Source of the DNA: Primula veris
Lineage: Eukaryota; Streptophyta; Magnoliopsida; Ericales; Primulaceae
Reading direction: 5' to 3'
DNA length: 64,000 nt
NCBI GenBank assembly: GCA_963682055.1
Contig: OY821744.1
Span: 4,097,001 to 4,161,000 of the forward strand
The notes below the pieces were generated by a model. It did no database searches. It saw only the letters and a list, made by a program, of their open reading frames with translations, and had not been told where the DNA came from. Shown here piece after piece: positions 45,350 to 57,175 of this stretch (the first letter of the stretch is position 1; the number at the start of each line of letters is the position of its first letter). The translations under genes and the position numbers were made by a program.

Positions 45350-47509
45350 TCAGGAAGGATCAGTCCAAAGCTCAGCAGTTTTCACTTTCGCAATACTTTG
45401 TAACACTTCAGAGGGAAGAATATCTCCCGTAACTACCACCATCTTCGTTTCCAAGTCTACTTCGTATGAGGTCACTCCTGTTACGCCACTCGCAGACACA
45501 AAAACAACTCAATCCAGCATAATTTAAACCATGCCTTAAACAATATGTTATTGTGATAGCAGTACATTCAAACTAATCAATGCTGATCTCGTTGGTGTTA
45601 CGTCTATACAAACGAAAGAGAGACAACAAAGGTATACACTAAGCGTGTTAAAGGATCACACGATTATTATTAAACATTGCTGATTTTCAGATACCACCCT
45701 CGTCGTGAGCCGCTGACATGGCGTTTAGTGGCTGGTGCCAGATCAGCTATGGATGAGAACAAACTTCTAACCACTTGTACTTGACAAGTAAAAGCTGATG
45801 ATATGGTTGCCTGTTTTTTGTGCATTATTAAAGTTAAAAGAGTCCATGAGACATCTAATCTGATTGGACTCCTCAACCTGTCTTAACCAATTTCTATAGG
45901 ATTAGTTCAAGCTCTTAATAAATTTGCAAACCCCAGTGAATTAAAAGGGGTTGTTTTGTTTAATTGTTTTGCCTTGCTAATGGGAGCACATGTCTGGGCA
46001 CATGTCCAGTGTAAATAAATCCATTTGAACAATAAATTACTGTATGTGCATATTATTCTTTGTTGTTTAGTTTGACTATTATATATTATGCTTAAGGTAA
46101 ATTTGAGTAAGTTATATATGCTCACTGTTCTAAGTACGGATCAAGTGGATACTTCCCCACAAATATGGATTTACTATGTTTGACATGTGTAGGAAATTGA
46201 ATAGACTTAGTGACTGTCTAACTAATGGATAAGATTGTCATCCCAAGTGACTACTCTTTGCCGAATAAAAAAGTAAGTAAAAGAGGTTTGTTCATGATAT
46301 AAAAAAGGAGTATTGTTTTCTGAACATAATACCTTCAATCTTGGAAATATGTTTCTGAATTTGTCTTGCACAACCATTGCAATGCATGGATACTCTCAAA
46401 ACCACCATCTGCACCATTTCATCATATGATCATTTCAATATCTAATCAAATCCTATAAATTTCAATAATTAATCTTTATGCTGAAACCCAAAAGCGATAA
46501 GCTAAATGGGGTACCGATTAAGAACATCACTCGAAACACCAGAGAAAAAGAAAGGCAAACTTGTGATCATGTTGTTATGATTCTGAATATGTTCTTAAAT
46601 GCTAACATTCGAAGCACGATAGATGAGTTGACATGCATTTGGTGCATTCGAGAACCCTTTTGAAAGCGCAAAAGTTTCAGAAAGTACCAAGAAATATTGT
46701 CTTTTTTGTAAAATGATCTTTTTTTGTAAAATGATGTCCAAAATCTCTAGTGGTGCAGTGCAATAAACACAAGTGATTTGAATTGTGGAGACACAATCAC
46801 ATACTCAGATTCTATAAAGTTGCTATACTGTAGTTACTAAAAAGGAGTTCAAAATATGCTAGATCGGTTTGAAGGACGGTAAAAGAGTTTAAATCTGTAC
46901 TTTTTTTTTCTAAGACAGAATGAATCCAGCCTAAATCTTTACCTTTATGTAAGGTTTTGCAAAGGCCTTAGCCAGGCTGATCTGGTGAAAATAATCCTAC
47001 TGCACAGAAATGTAACATACAAGAAATGAAGTTTTAAGATTCTTAATTTTCTAGCAAAAATGAAAACTAGGCTGAGCTTCATGAAACCTCCCCCATCAAA
47101 CTCGTAGCAAAATCTTAGTTAAAGCGTTTTTGCAAGAATCACACTAGAAGCGTATAAACGTAAACTTTCAGCGGCCTAAAAATCAGAAAAAACGAGCTTT
47201 AAAAGCTTTTTTTAAGCTTTAAACCGAGCTTTTATTGAGTTTTCAATCAAGATTGTTTTACTTCGGAACAAGCTTTTTGGAAACAGAAGACTACCAAGTA
47301 AAAGTGAAATTTACCTTGGGTTTCAATTGAAAAGCCAGTGTTTTTGGTCCTTCATGAATATCATCTTTCAACTGAATGTAATCACTGCCAACAAGTGCCT
47401 TTCCCACAAACTCATCTTTATTTTCAAAAGAATTGAGGCAAAAGCAAGCTTTTGAACCAGTAGAAAGATAAAGGCAATCCAACACTCTCCCTAAACTTAG
47501 CCTTCCCAT
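45350..47509 (-). CDS. Heavy-metal-associated (HMA) domain protein, NaKR/HIPP type
   Basis: Three exons (47509-47315, 46408-46333, 45477-45350) join in frame to 132 residues. Exon 1 encodes MGRLSLGRVLDCLYLS and a Cys-containing variable region ending QLKPK. The HMA fold is split over exons 2 and 3: VVLRVSMHCNGCARQIQKHI with the metal-binding pair C-N-G-C, then SKIEGVTSYEVDLETKMVVV and GDILPSEVLQSIAKVKTAEL. The pattern HISK-x-EGVTS and the ending SI-KVK-A-LW are typical of plant NaKR-like proteins. Such proteins bind Cu, Zn or other soft metals and may act as chaperones. The C-terminus is TDPS, so there is no CaaX isoprenylation box, unlike true HIPPs. A TATA box lies 35-45 bases upstream of the ATG, which would leave a very short leader. 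Confidence 0.87.
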
Positions 47510-47543
47510 TTCAACCACTCTAGTTGTCTTCACTATGTAAAGG

Positions 47544-47554
47544 CTATTTATATA
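47544..47554 (-). promoter_or_regulatory. TATA box candidate of the HMA gene
   Basis: The minus strand reads TATATAAATAG about 40 bases upstream of the chosen ATG. If used, the leader would be only some 10-15 bases. An upstream start is possible but no better ATG in frame is evident. Confidence 0.4.
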
Positions 47555-47559
47555 CACAG

Positions 47560-48636
47560 ACACAAAAATAGGTCTCAAATACTCTAAGAAATGTCACTAT
47601 TTAGTATTTACCTGTGTTCTGGTTTGGGAAACCCTACTCTAAATAACACTAGTGTGAAATGACGAGCAAAAGGTCAAATTTTCGTTGGGAGAAACAAAGT
47701 TTTGACAGAACCCTAGAAGCTAATTTGAAGGAAGAGTCAAGACCCTATTTTCTAGGAGGCATTAATATTGGAGGGAATTTATAAGTGAAAAACCTTGAAT
47801 ATAGATTGTGTCATGTGAAAAATAACTAAACAAAGATGGTGTATGCGTAAGATAAAGTTTCTAACAGTGTGGTGGTTGAATAGATTGACACAAGTGACAA
47901 GTGATAATTTAAATAAATTGTGTTTCAGATAGTGATTTTCTAATCTAGTAATTTTCTAATCTCATTACGGATAATATCCATAATTGCATATGATCAAGAT
48001 TATAAACTAGGTATATATAGAGATATAAAACGTACTTCCCCCTCCCATCCTTAACACTTACACTTTTAGTATCATACATGTATTGTAACTCTTCATTACG
48101 ATACCTTATCTCGCTCTCTAATTAGGTACGTATACTATTTGATGGTTATATACATGTAGTTGTCAGCCTAACTAACCCTACTCGAATGTGGAGTGTTTTG
48201 GATTTAAAATAAAATAAAATCATTACGTGTATATATTAATTTAGCCCCGTAATAATATGAAGAAAAAACCATATACTGGTTCAGCCATTTTGGTAATATA
48301 TATCAGGCGTTCAATCAAGATACGTGCAATATATGTATCTGCTATAAATCAAAGGACGAAAAGAACTTCATGTGAATAAGTATGAGTTGTATAGGACATG
48401 TGGGGATTTTTTTCAAAAATCATGTGAGTGGTTTATATGAAGTGCTAATAAAGCAAAGCAAGGCAAATGTTCATGTTGGAGTATGTATGTATTTCCACGA
48501 GAGGCGGCCAGGCTTTCGAATAAGACTTGTATCTTGATCAATTGGTTAGTAAAAAAATTTATGAGTAATAATTGACTATATTTTTAATATAATTGGTAGT
48601 TAAAATAAAAATATTATAACATTAATTTATTTACAA
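47560..48636. other. Spacer upstream of the HMA gene
   Basis: Likely promoter region of the HMA gene near 47560. Nothing else recognisable. Confidence 0.45.
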
Positions 48637-48745
48637 TGTGTTGTAATAGCTCAAATCGTAGAGGAGTTTGTTATTTTAGATAGAAAATCATGAGTTCGAA
48701 AACTCTTTAGTTGCAATTTAATTTTATTTTTATTTTGATTTGTAT
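48637..48745 (+). mobile_element. tRNA-derived SINE-like copy
   Basis: A-box-like TAGCTCAAATCGTAGAGG (48648-48665) and B-box-like GAGTTCGAAAACT (48693-48705) are about 45 bases apart, as in RNA polymerase III promoters of tRNA genes. A T-rich tail follows from about 48716. It does not fold as a real tRNA (no matching acceptor arm). Ends and target duplication are not clear. Confidence 0.5.
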
Positions 48746-51154
48746 TTATCAACTAACAAACAAAATTCGTACATTAGACATTTCTTGATACCGGGCGGCT
48801 ACCGATTTCCACGTGTGTTAATTAATACATTTGATAAGGTTTACTGGTTAATATATAGCAAGACGGGCAATATGGAGAATTTATCACAATGAATAGCAAA
48901 AATTGTTAGCACGAATAATATTAGCCTTACAAGTTATATACAATATAAGAAATTTGGTGCATTTATTATTTTATTTCACTGAGACAAAACCTTAATCATG
49001 GTGTTAACTAATAGCTTGTTATAAATCAGTGGCGTTTGCAAAACCCATTAACTCCAAAAAGAGAGTTATTAATTATAAAAAAAATATCATAAACATAATT
49101 TGAAGACCATCAAATTAAAAGATTTAACAATATTCAAAATTTAAGATAAAAACATTATTAGCAAACTCATGAGGCATGACCAGTGGAAAGTTGCCAAAAT
49201 ATTGTTAATTACTAATAGTAAATAATCTATTATAAATAAGGTCAGAAGTGGTTGAAAAACCTTCAAATCATAGCGAAAATAGGGACACAGATACTTAATA
49301 ATTGAGCACGATGCATGAGCAACACCAAACAAGGGTCCTTGAATAATTAATCTTTAAAAAAAAAAGGGTCCTTGAATAATTGGAATATACTCGTTTAATT
49401 AAGTTGTACTGATATCACTAATTATGAAAGATGTACTAATAGTAGAAAGATAATACTTAAAAAGTTAAAAATGGACACTAAGGTCATGTCATGAACGTGC
49501 ATGTCACATGCATAGTCTTTAATTAATGCTAGCAACAAATTAAACTATTCTCAGGAGTAGTAAATTCAGGAATGTGCCTCAAATTAAAGAACATTGTTCA
49601 ATATTTTACATTTTCTAGTTCTTAGTGAGTAGCTATTTAGATCTCCAGAGAATCAGTTTGAGAGGACGCACTAAACTTAAATATTGGCATGTAAATTGAC
49701 AAACATGTATAATAATTATAAAAAAAAACTTGAAAGTTTAAGTTAGACAATCAAAACTTGTCTGTAATTCCGTGGAAGATTTAGTCTGTAATTACCTGAA
49801 TCTCATTTGTGAAGAAGCACGTACGGCCTTAAACATTGGTCTAGTACATGGATAACGATTCACAGTCACGTAAAGTCGATTAGGCTTCGAGATAGTGGAA
49901 CGATGGTTATAAACTTAAAGTGCGTTTTTCATAACTTAAAACAAGTAGAAGTCGTGTGGGAGGCGGTTAGCCGATTAGGCAAGTAACTAGGTAGTAATAG
50001 TCCAGGATTGGCCCTGCCTGCACTCAGTACTCATGGACATGATGTTAGATCACTGATCACCCGGGCTTTGCATGCTCTTGGGCTGGCTAGCTAGTGGACT
50101 TTCAATCAATATTGTACTGAGGTCCAAATATTGAATGTGAGCCAACTTCAAACTATAGAGCATCCCTGTAATTGTTCACAAGAAAGCACAACTTTTGAAT
50201 AAATACTCAAGCTACAACACTCGACTAAAGTGATGAGATGTTGGCAGGGTTGAATAAGCGCTTAGAGAATAGTTAAAAGCTCAACCATAGATAGTAGAAC
50301 TTGCTGCAATATTCACCGGCAGAATGTGGAGGATCGGGATGCAACCGAAGGTGCTCGTACTAAATTATGATGATAAACTAGGACATGCCATAAGGAGTAA
50401 GATTCCGATTTGGCTTGCTTAACTTATTCAACATCCCAATGGAGTAAAAGATTAAAAGAAGGGACGGAAGCTGAATTGATAGTAGTAAATTAAGCAGAAA
50501 AAAATAAGATGATACACATGTAAAGTTACAAATCTGACACTGAACGGGTATTGAAAAGTTAATTATGAAAATTAACTAATGTTATAAATAATAATTCCAA
50601 AACTAAATAATTAAAATATTATGGTATATATAACTTTTGCGAGTTTCCAATCACTTTTCCGAGTCTCCTATTACTGTAATTAACTATCAGAATAAGATTT
50701 TGGACGAGATTCAAATCTCAAATTTCGATAAAGGGTGACAATTACGCTATTATGGGTCCATATTTGTAATAAATTTGAAGATGATTTTTTTATGATGGGA
50801 TTGTTTATAATTGATGGAAATTGAAAATAATCCCAATGGAAATACCAAAATAGTGAAATGCAAAAGACAAAAATAAAGATTAGACATAAGAAAAAATTAA
50901 GATTTGCAATTGACACATGTGGTGATGAGCAACTTATGTACTCTTATTGATTATTATACTGTTAGGTGGCCCCAACCATGCGTTAGCTCTAAATAAAAAA
51001 ACCATTTAAATAGTGTACCAAAATGACAAAAACGATTTGCGCTGGGAATTTTTGAAGTGTTATATCGTCGTCAGTGATACAGTGACTTCCAAAATTTACG
51101 TAGTAAATGCTATTGGAAAAAAATAGTACTCCGTGGTAAGGAACCGCTACGATT
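48746..51154. other. Gene-free spacer
   Basis: No gene, RNA or complete mobile element is recognised in this AT-rich stretch. Confidence 0.5.
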
Positions 51155-51765
51155 GATGGCGGAATCAGAATTTAATTTTTAAGGGCTGTTAATTTTTTTT
51201 TTTAGTATAATAACAAATAAACAGTATAAAAACCATAAAAACCTGAAATTTAAAATTTAACTGACTTGTCCATTGATCTAAAAATTTAAAAAGTTGATTT
51301 TTTTTGTTAGTACAATAACAATAAACGGTATAAAAAACCAAAAAAATCTGAAGATTAAAACTTAGTTGTGTTGTCCATTAATCTAAAAATTTCAAACGAT
51401 ATATAAAAATTGAATACAAATTCCAATTTATTAGTTTAAAATTTGTTGTAATATCAAACTAGATAAAAATATTTATTTATAAAACCTTATAATAGTACCT
51501 TAAAAATGCAATTAATTAATGGAGAAGTCAAATAATAATCTAGTGTTAATTAAATGAAGAGTAAAAAAAATAGCCACAATATTTGAACTAATTATCCTGT
51601 GATACACAAAGTTTATGTTTACTATTTTAACTAAGTTACTATTTGTTCATTTGAGAATATTAATATATAAAATCTTAAATCTCCCAATTTTTCTATATAA
51701 AAAAAATATTTTTAGAATTTTTGTGGTGACGGTGGCACCCCCTGGCCACTACCTAGTTCCCTCCC
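51155..51765. repeat. Decayed hAT-like fragment with internal duplication
   Basis: The left side GATGGCGGAATCAGAA and the right side GGCACCCCCTGGCCACTACC resemble diverged ends of the CAGGGGCGGA-type elements in this window. A repeat of about 115 bp (TCCATTGATCTAAAAATTT against TCCATTAATCTAAAAATTT) lies inside. No target duplication is seen. Confidence 0.4.
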
Positions 51766-52040
51766 TCACTACGAGCGAAAAAGAGTTAAAACATCTCTTA
51801 TATTACGAAAACATGAATTTTTTTTATTTTTTTTATGTATTTTAATGAAATTTGAGAAAGTTATCTCTTTGCCCAACCATAATCCAAAAGTTGTCCACTC
51901 AAACAAGAAATAAAGCTCAAGTTCCCTTTTTTGTTTAATAATAAGACTACACTCAACGAATGTGTACTAGATGAAGAAATCAAACTAAAAAGTATTTATT
52001 TAACAATAAGCACGCATATCCTAAGATTGTAACTAATAGA

Positions 52041-52803
52041 CAGTAAAACTTATTTAAATTAATAATGTCAGGACCATACAAATTTATCAATTTAGAGATA
52101 TATTAATTAATCGATAAATTAATAGTGTTATTATTTTAACGATATTTTATTTATTGGACGATTGTTTTCAACAGTGCAAAATTCGTTCGTTTAATAAAGT
52201 TTCAATTAATAGATGAAACCACTATTGAGTAACATATTTATGAATTTGAAAAAATGATTGATGGTATCGGTTATCGTAATAAAACGGATGTCAATGGGTT
52301 ATTAGTTACCAATGTGAAAATGATTAGAGGCTCTATATTAAGAAGAAATTATGAAAACTGTGTCGGGTAACAATAAAGATGATGAACCCGAAAATATACC
52401 TGAAGATGATACCGTACTTTGGAACTAGTTATGCGAAAATAAACATTTATCGCGTCTATACCTATTTTTTGGTGCAGTTCGAAAATATTATATCAAAACT
52501 TTTTGATATAATTAGAAAAATTATGAATGATATTCAAGTATATTTAAATTTTAAGAAAAAACAAATGACTATAGAGTCATACTTCGCTAAGTCGTCCTAT
52601 TAATATTTATCATTTTGAAGAATTATTAATTTATGATTTTGTCGGAACCAATATTTATATAACGATTTTCAAAAAAAATTATTATCTTATTAATCTATCG
52701 AAACTGGTGATTTTTTATATTGATCTAAGTCGGGACTGGAAAAAATTATTATTTTAAAAAGTTTATTAATTTATGGAGCATCACTTTAGAGAGGTTTTGC
52801 CGT
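52041..52803 (+). mobile_element. Second pogo/Emigrant-like element
   Basis: The left end is CAGTAAAACTTATTTAAATT; the right end reversed is CGGCAAAACCTCTCTAAAG, the Emigrant-type terminus also seen at 9113. TA follows the right end; the left flank is TAGA, so one side is mutated. Inner ends have ATTTATCAATTTAGAGATAT-like repeats. It keeps the C-terminal end of a transposase frame with a PIP motif (52379-52603). Confidence 0.75.
52379..52603 (+). pseudogene. Pogo-like transposase C-terminal relic with PIP box
   Basis: The open frame ends IMNDIQVYLNFKKKQMTIES then YFAKSSY and a TAA. QMTIESYF (52562-52585) fits the PIP box pattern Qxx[IL]xx[FY]F. Upstream codons are degenerate, and no DDE core is seen. 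The same motif, in a different sequence, ends the relic at 9731-9889. Confidence 0.55.
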
Positions 52804-54059
52804 AGATTAATTGAACCTTAAAAAAACTATTATGGATTGAAGAATTTGTTTCTTCTAATAAATAATAATAGTATGGATTGTAGTATTTAACCCATATACC
52901 ATATTGTTAATTTAAGATTTTAAGTGACAAACCAGGCTACTTAACCCACCTAATTGACAACCAAAGACAGACAGTCAGTATAGAAAGTTACAAACTATAT
53001 ACTTTTGTCAACTACAATAATAGTCTCACAGTTCTACTAAATACTGTCTTGGTTCCTACATTTTAAATTACAAGACTCTGGCCCTCATGTAGTTATGTTT
53101 GAATAACGTTTCGTCTATCCGTGAACCGTGGTTATCGCCAAGTTTTGTCACGTGTTACCATTTCTCAACAGTAAGACATACAAATGATTTTGTAGAGACT
53201 ATATATTTATAGATAATAAGTCGAATTAAATACAATATTAACATACCACGACTAAGTCAAATTAAATATAATTATTAATTACATAGCACGACGACAAAGT
53301 TTGAGTGTTTAAGCGATCTTACAAAGAGATTCACTCATTATTATTTTTATATAAATAGCTCCCATTTTAGAGACAACCTACTTTATATCGTTAGATTTAA
53401 GTGTCATGTGTATTTTTTATATTTTTTAAAGAGATAATGTCTTAGAGGTAGCAACCTTAAATCTCTAAACAAGTCATAGGGGAGTTTCCATACTATTTAT
53501 ATCTAATGGCCGAACAATTAACATTGAATTTCAATATAATACGTTAGTATCCAAAATTAAATAAATAAAACTATAAGAACACTATAAAAATTCTTCGCAT
53601 TCCGCCTCCTCGACATGATTCACCATGAACATCGGATAAAACGAAATGCTTCGTCGTCAAGCTATATATTCCCCTATCAAGCTATTGTCCTTTTGGGTGG
53701 CTCTTTCGTTTGTTTTTTTACATGTCATTGTAGACTTGTAAAAATCAGTAATCGTAAGCATCGATAATTGTCGGCCATGAACCTGTTATAAAATGGATAA
53801 AACTTTTACATGTGGTTTTTGTATTAATGGTAAAGTTACACGTAACTTCCAATTTTAATGATAATCAAATAAGAAAAAATTATCAAAAGGGCTATTTTCC
53901 GGAAAGAAATTTAATATAAAACTCATGAGCATAAAAAAAGAAATAAACTTATAACACTAAATTAGACCCACCATCGCTTGATATATGTGTTCATATATAT
54001 ATATAAAAAAGTAAATATTACTCCAGCTAAAGTAACTCATAGACAATGGTTAAATAATA
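52804..54059. other. Gene-free spacer
   Basis: Nothing recognisable apart from short local repeats (ACGACTAAGTCAAATTAAAT-like) near 53215-53275. Confidence 0.5.
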
Positions 54060-54283
54060 CTTCCGCCGTACTAAAATATTAAGATTCTATATATATACAT
54101 GTAGTTTTGACCGACAAATAACTTATATCTAAATTGTCAAAATCGATTTTTTCAAAAGTTTATAACATAGTTCAAATGTTAAACTAGTATATAAACAAAT
54201 TTTAAAAATTTATATTTCAACAATTTAAGCACGTCAAAGTTGCACGTACATACATAGAGTCCCAATATTTTAGGACGGAGGGA
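54060..54283. mobile_element. Stowaway-type MITE (copy e), 224 bp
   Basis: It starts CTTCCGCCGTACTAAAATAT and ends ATATTTTAGGACGGAGGGA with TA on each side. It belongs to a different subfamily from copies a-d, with only loose interior similarity. Confidence 0.75.
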
Positions 54284-54576
54284 TAATATGATATTTGTTT
54301 CAATATCTTTATTATAGTAATTCATTAATCATAACTTAGGTAAATAAAAGTCATAATTTTAGTAAAACAATAGTATTACACTATAAAAAAAAATTGATTT
54401 CAATTTCAATTTGAAATAGAAATATATTTTATACTAAAACGAAGGACGATGCCGAGACGGTGGTGGTCGTTAGCAAAACCAGCTACCGAAGATGTAAGTA
54501 TCATAAATAGGGATAGTAAATAGAATTTCAGTTCCAAGGATGGGGTAGTAAGTTAATGTAATTCACGCACATAAAC

Positions 54577-54800
54577 ATACATACATACACACACATATAT
54601 AGATATAGATATAGATATAGATAATAGATACATAAAAATATAGATAGATTATAGATACAGTTATTTAGTCTCAATTTCTCAGCGGCAGGGATATAGGGTC
54701 TTAGTCTCCTTCCCTCTTTTTCTACGTGGCACAAAATCATCTCTCTCTCTCTCTATATATATATATATAGGTCAGTTTATTTATATATTTTTTATTTATT

Positions 54801-54857
<57 letters not shown>

Positions 54858-54861
54858 GTAT
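54577..54861. repeat. Microsatellite cluster
   Basis: Successive simple repeats: CATA/CACA and GATA units (54577-54660), (CT)n at 54740-54753, (AT)n at 54754-54769 and 54805-54844, then TATG units to 54861. The (CT)n could be part of the AGD14 promoter or leader. Confidence 0.8.
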
Positions 54862-54949
54862 TGGAGTTGTGAATTACAGATCTGATGAGTTGTTAGTGAA
54901 TTATTAGTAACTGATTGGTTTTTGCAATTGGATTTTGGTTATGAAGTGA

Positions 54950-57175
54950 TTGTTGTTTAGGGTTTAAGAAACGACCGAATTGGTGGTTTAGGGTTTGTAA
55001 TTGATTCGATTTTGATTTTGATTTTGATTTTGATTTGATTTTATTGGATATTTTGTTATTGTGGAGTTGTAATTTAAGAATTGATGATTTGTTAGTTTTT
55101 GCTTCTTATTTGATTGGATTTTGGTAATGACGTGATTGTTGTTAAGGGTTTAAGAAACGCGACGGAATTGGTGGTTTTTGCTTTGTAATTGATTCGATTT
55201 TGATTTTATTTTATTTTATTGGATATTTTGTTATTGTGGAGTTGTAATTTAAGAATTGATGATTTGTTAGTTTTTGCTTCTTATTTGATTGGTTTTTTAA
55301 TTGGATTTTGGTAATGAAGTGATTGTTGTTAAGGGTTTAAGAAACGCGACGGAATTGGTAGTTTTTGCTTTGTAATTGATTCGATTTTGATTTTATTTTA
55401 TTGGATATTTTGTTATTGTGGTATTATAATTTAAGAATTGATGATTTGTTAGTTTTTGCTTCTTATTTGATTGGATTTTTTGTTACTGTCGAGTTTGAAT
55501 TTAAGATATGAAAAATTGTTAGAATTTAAGAGTAGTTGGTGAATTTTTAGTAACTGATTGATATTTTATTGGATTTTGGTAATGAAGTGTTTGTTGTTTA
55601 GGGTTTAAGAACTGACGAATTGTTAGTTTTTGCTTTGTAATTGATTCGATTTTGATTTTATTTTATTTTATTGGATATTTTGTTATTGTGGAGTTATAAT
55701 TTAAGAATTGATGATTTGTTAGTTTTTGCTTCTTATTTGATTGGATTTTGGTAATGAAGTGATTGTTGTTAAGGAAACGCGACGGAATTGGTGGTTTTTG
55801 CTTTGTAATTGATTCAATTTTGATTTGATTTGATTTTATTGGATATTTTGTTATTGTGGAGTTATAATTTAAGAATTGATGATTTGTTAGTTTTTGCTTC
55901 TTATTTGATTGGATTTTGGTAATGAAGTGATTGTTGTTAAGGGTTTAAGAAACGCGACGGAAATATTTTGTTATTGTGGAGTTATAATTTAAGAATTGAT
56001 GATTTGTTAGTTTTTGCTTCTTATTTGATTGGTTTTTTAATTGGATTTTGGTTATGAAGTGATTGTTGTTGAGGGTTTAAGAAACACGACGGAATTGGTA
56101 GTTTTTGCTTTGTAATTGATTCGATTTTGATTTTATTTTATTGAATATTTTGTTATTGTGGTATTATAATTTAAGAATTGATGATTTGTTAGTTTTTGCT
56201 TCTTATTTGATTGGATTTTTTGTTACTGTGGAGTTCGAATTTAAGATACGAAGAATTGTTAGAATTTAAGAGCAGTTAGTGAATTTTTAGTAACTGATTG
56301 ATATTTTATTGGATTTTGGTTATGAAGTGATTGTTGTTAAGGGTTTAAGAAACGACGAATTGTTAGTTTTTGCTTTTTAATTGATTGGATTTTATTGGAT
56401 TTTTTGTTACTTCAGAGTCAGAATTTAAGAATTGATGAATAGTTAGTCTTTGCTTCTATTTTATTTGATTTTATTGGATTTTTGTAACTGTGGAGTTAAT
56501 TTAAGAAACGACGAATTGGTAGTTTTTGCTTTGTAATTGATTCGATTTTGATGAATTCTGTTGGATTTTTTGTTACTTCAGAGTAAGAATTTAGGAAACG
56601 ATGAATTGTTAGTTTCTTCTTCTTAATTGATTTGATTTGATTGGTTTTTTTGTTATTGTGGAGTTGGAATTTAAGATATGTAGAATTGTTAGTTTTTGCT
56701 TCTTAATTGATTCGATATTGATTATATCCTTTGTTACTGCGGAGTTCGAATCTAAGATATGAAGAATTGTTCGTTTTTGCTTCGTAATTGATTAGTTTTT
56801 TATTCTATATGATTTGATTCTGGTGATGAACTCTGTTTGTCGTTTCTTTGGAGTTAGAATTTTAGAAATGACGAGTTAGTAGTGAATTGTTCGTAATTGA
56901 TTAGATTTTTATTGGATTCCATGATTAAGCATTTGTTGCTTCTACATATTTATGGGTTTAGGAAATGACGAGTCATTAGCGAATTTTTCGTAATTAATTA
57001 GACTTTTTATTGACTTTTATTGGATTCTGAATTTGAAGTATTTTTTTATTGTTTATCCAGTGTTAAGAGTTTAAGAAATGTCGAGTTGTAAGTGCCAGTT
57101 TCTTAATTGATTAGAATCTTACTGGATTTTGAGGTTGAAGCGTGTGTTGTTTATGTGAACTTAGGGTTTTAAGAA
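54950..57175 (+). repeat. Degenerate tandem array upstream of, and reaching, the AGD14 start
   Basis: About 2.2 kb are built from diverged units sharing GGGTTTAAGAAACGACGAAT, GTTAGTTTTTGCTTCTTATT, TGATTGGATTTTGGTAATGA and TTGTTATTGTGGAGTT. A longer period of about 175-180 bp, made of two related halves, is clear at 55083-56180 (block GATGATTTGTTAGTTTTTGC at 55083, 55258, 55439, 55707, 55878, 55999 and 56178). Units become more diverged towards 57175. The gene's own start context (TTTTAAGAAATGGCGAG) is the last copy of the first block. The array probably lies in the 5' leader, a leader intron or the promoter of the gene. Confidence 0.85.

Noticed and set aside
45249..45527. Plus-strand open frame over the HMA gene's last exon
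   Set aside because: It is antisense to the HMA exon, which has clear family motifs on the minus strand.
45670..45876. Minus-strand 68-codon open frame in HMA intron 2
   Set aside because: No recognisable family; it does not splice in frame with the HMA exons.
54950..57175. Array considered as a CRISPR-like or centromeric satellite
   Set aside because: Units are degenerate, variable in length and lack unique spacers; about 2 kb next to a gene start does not fit a centromeric array.
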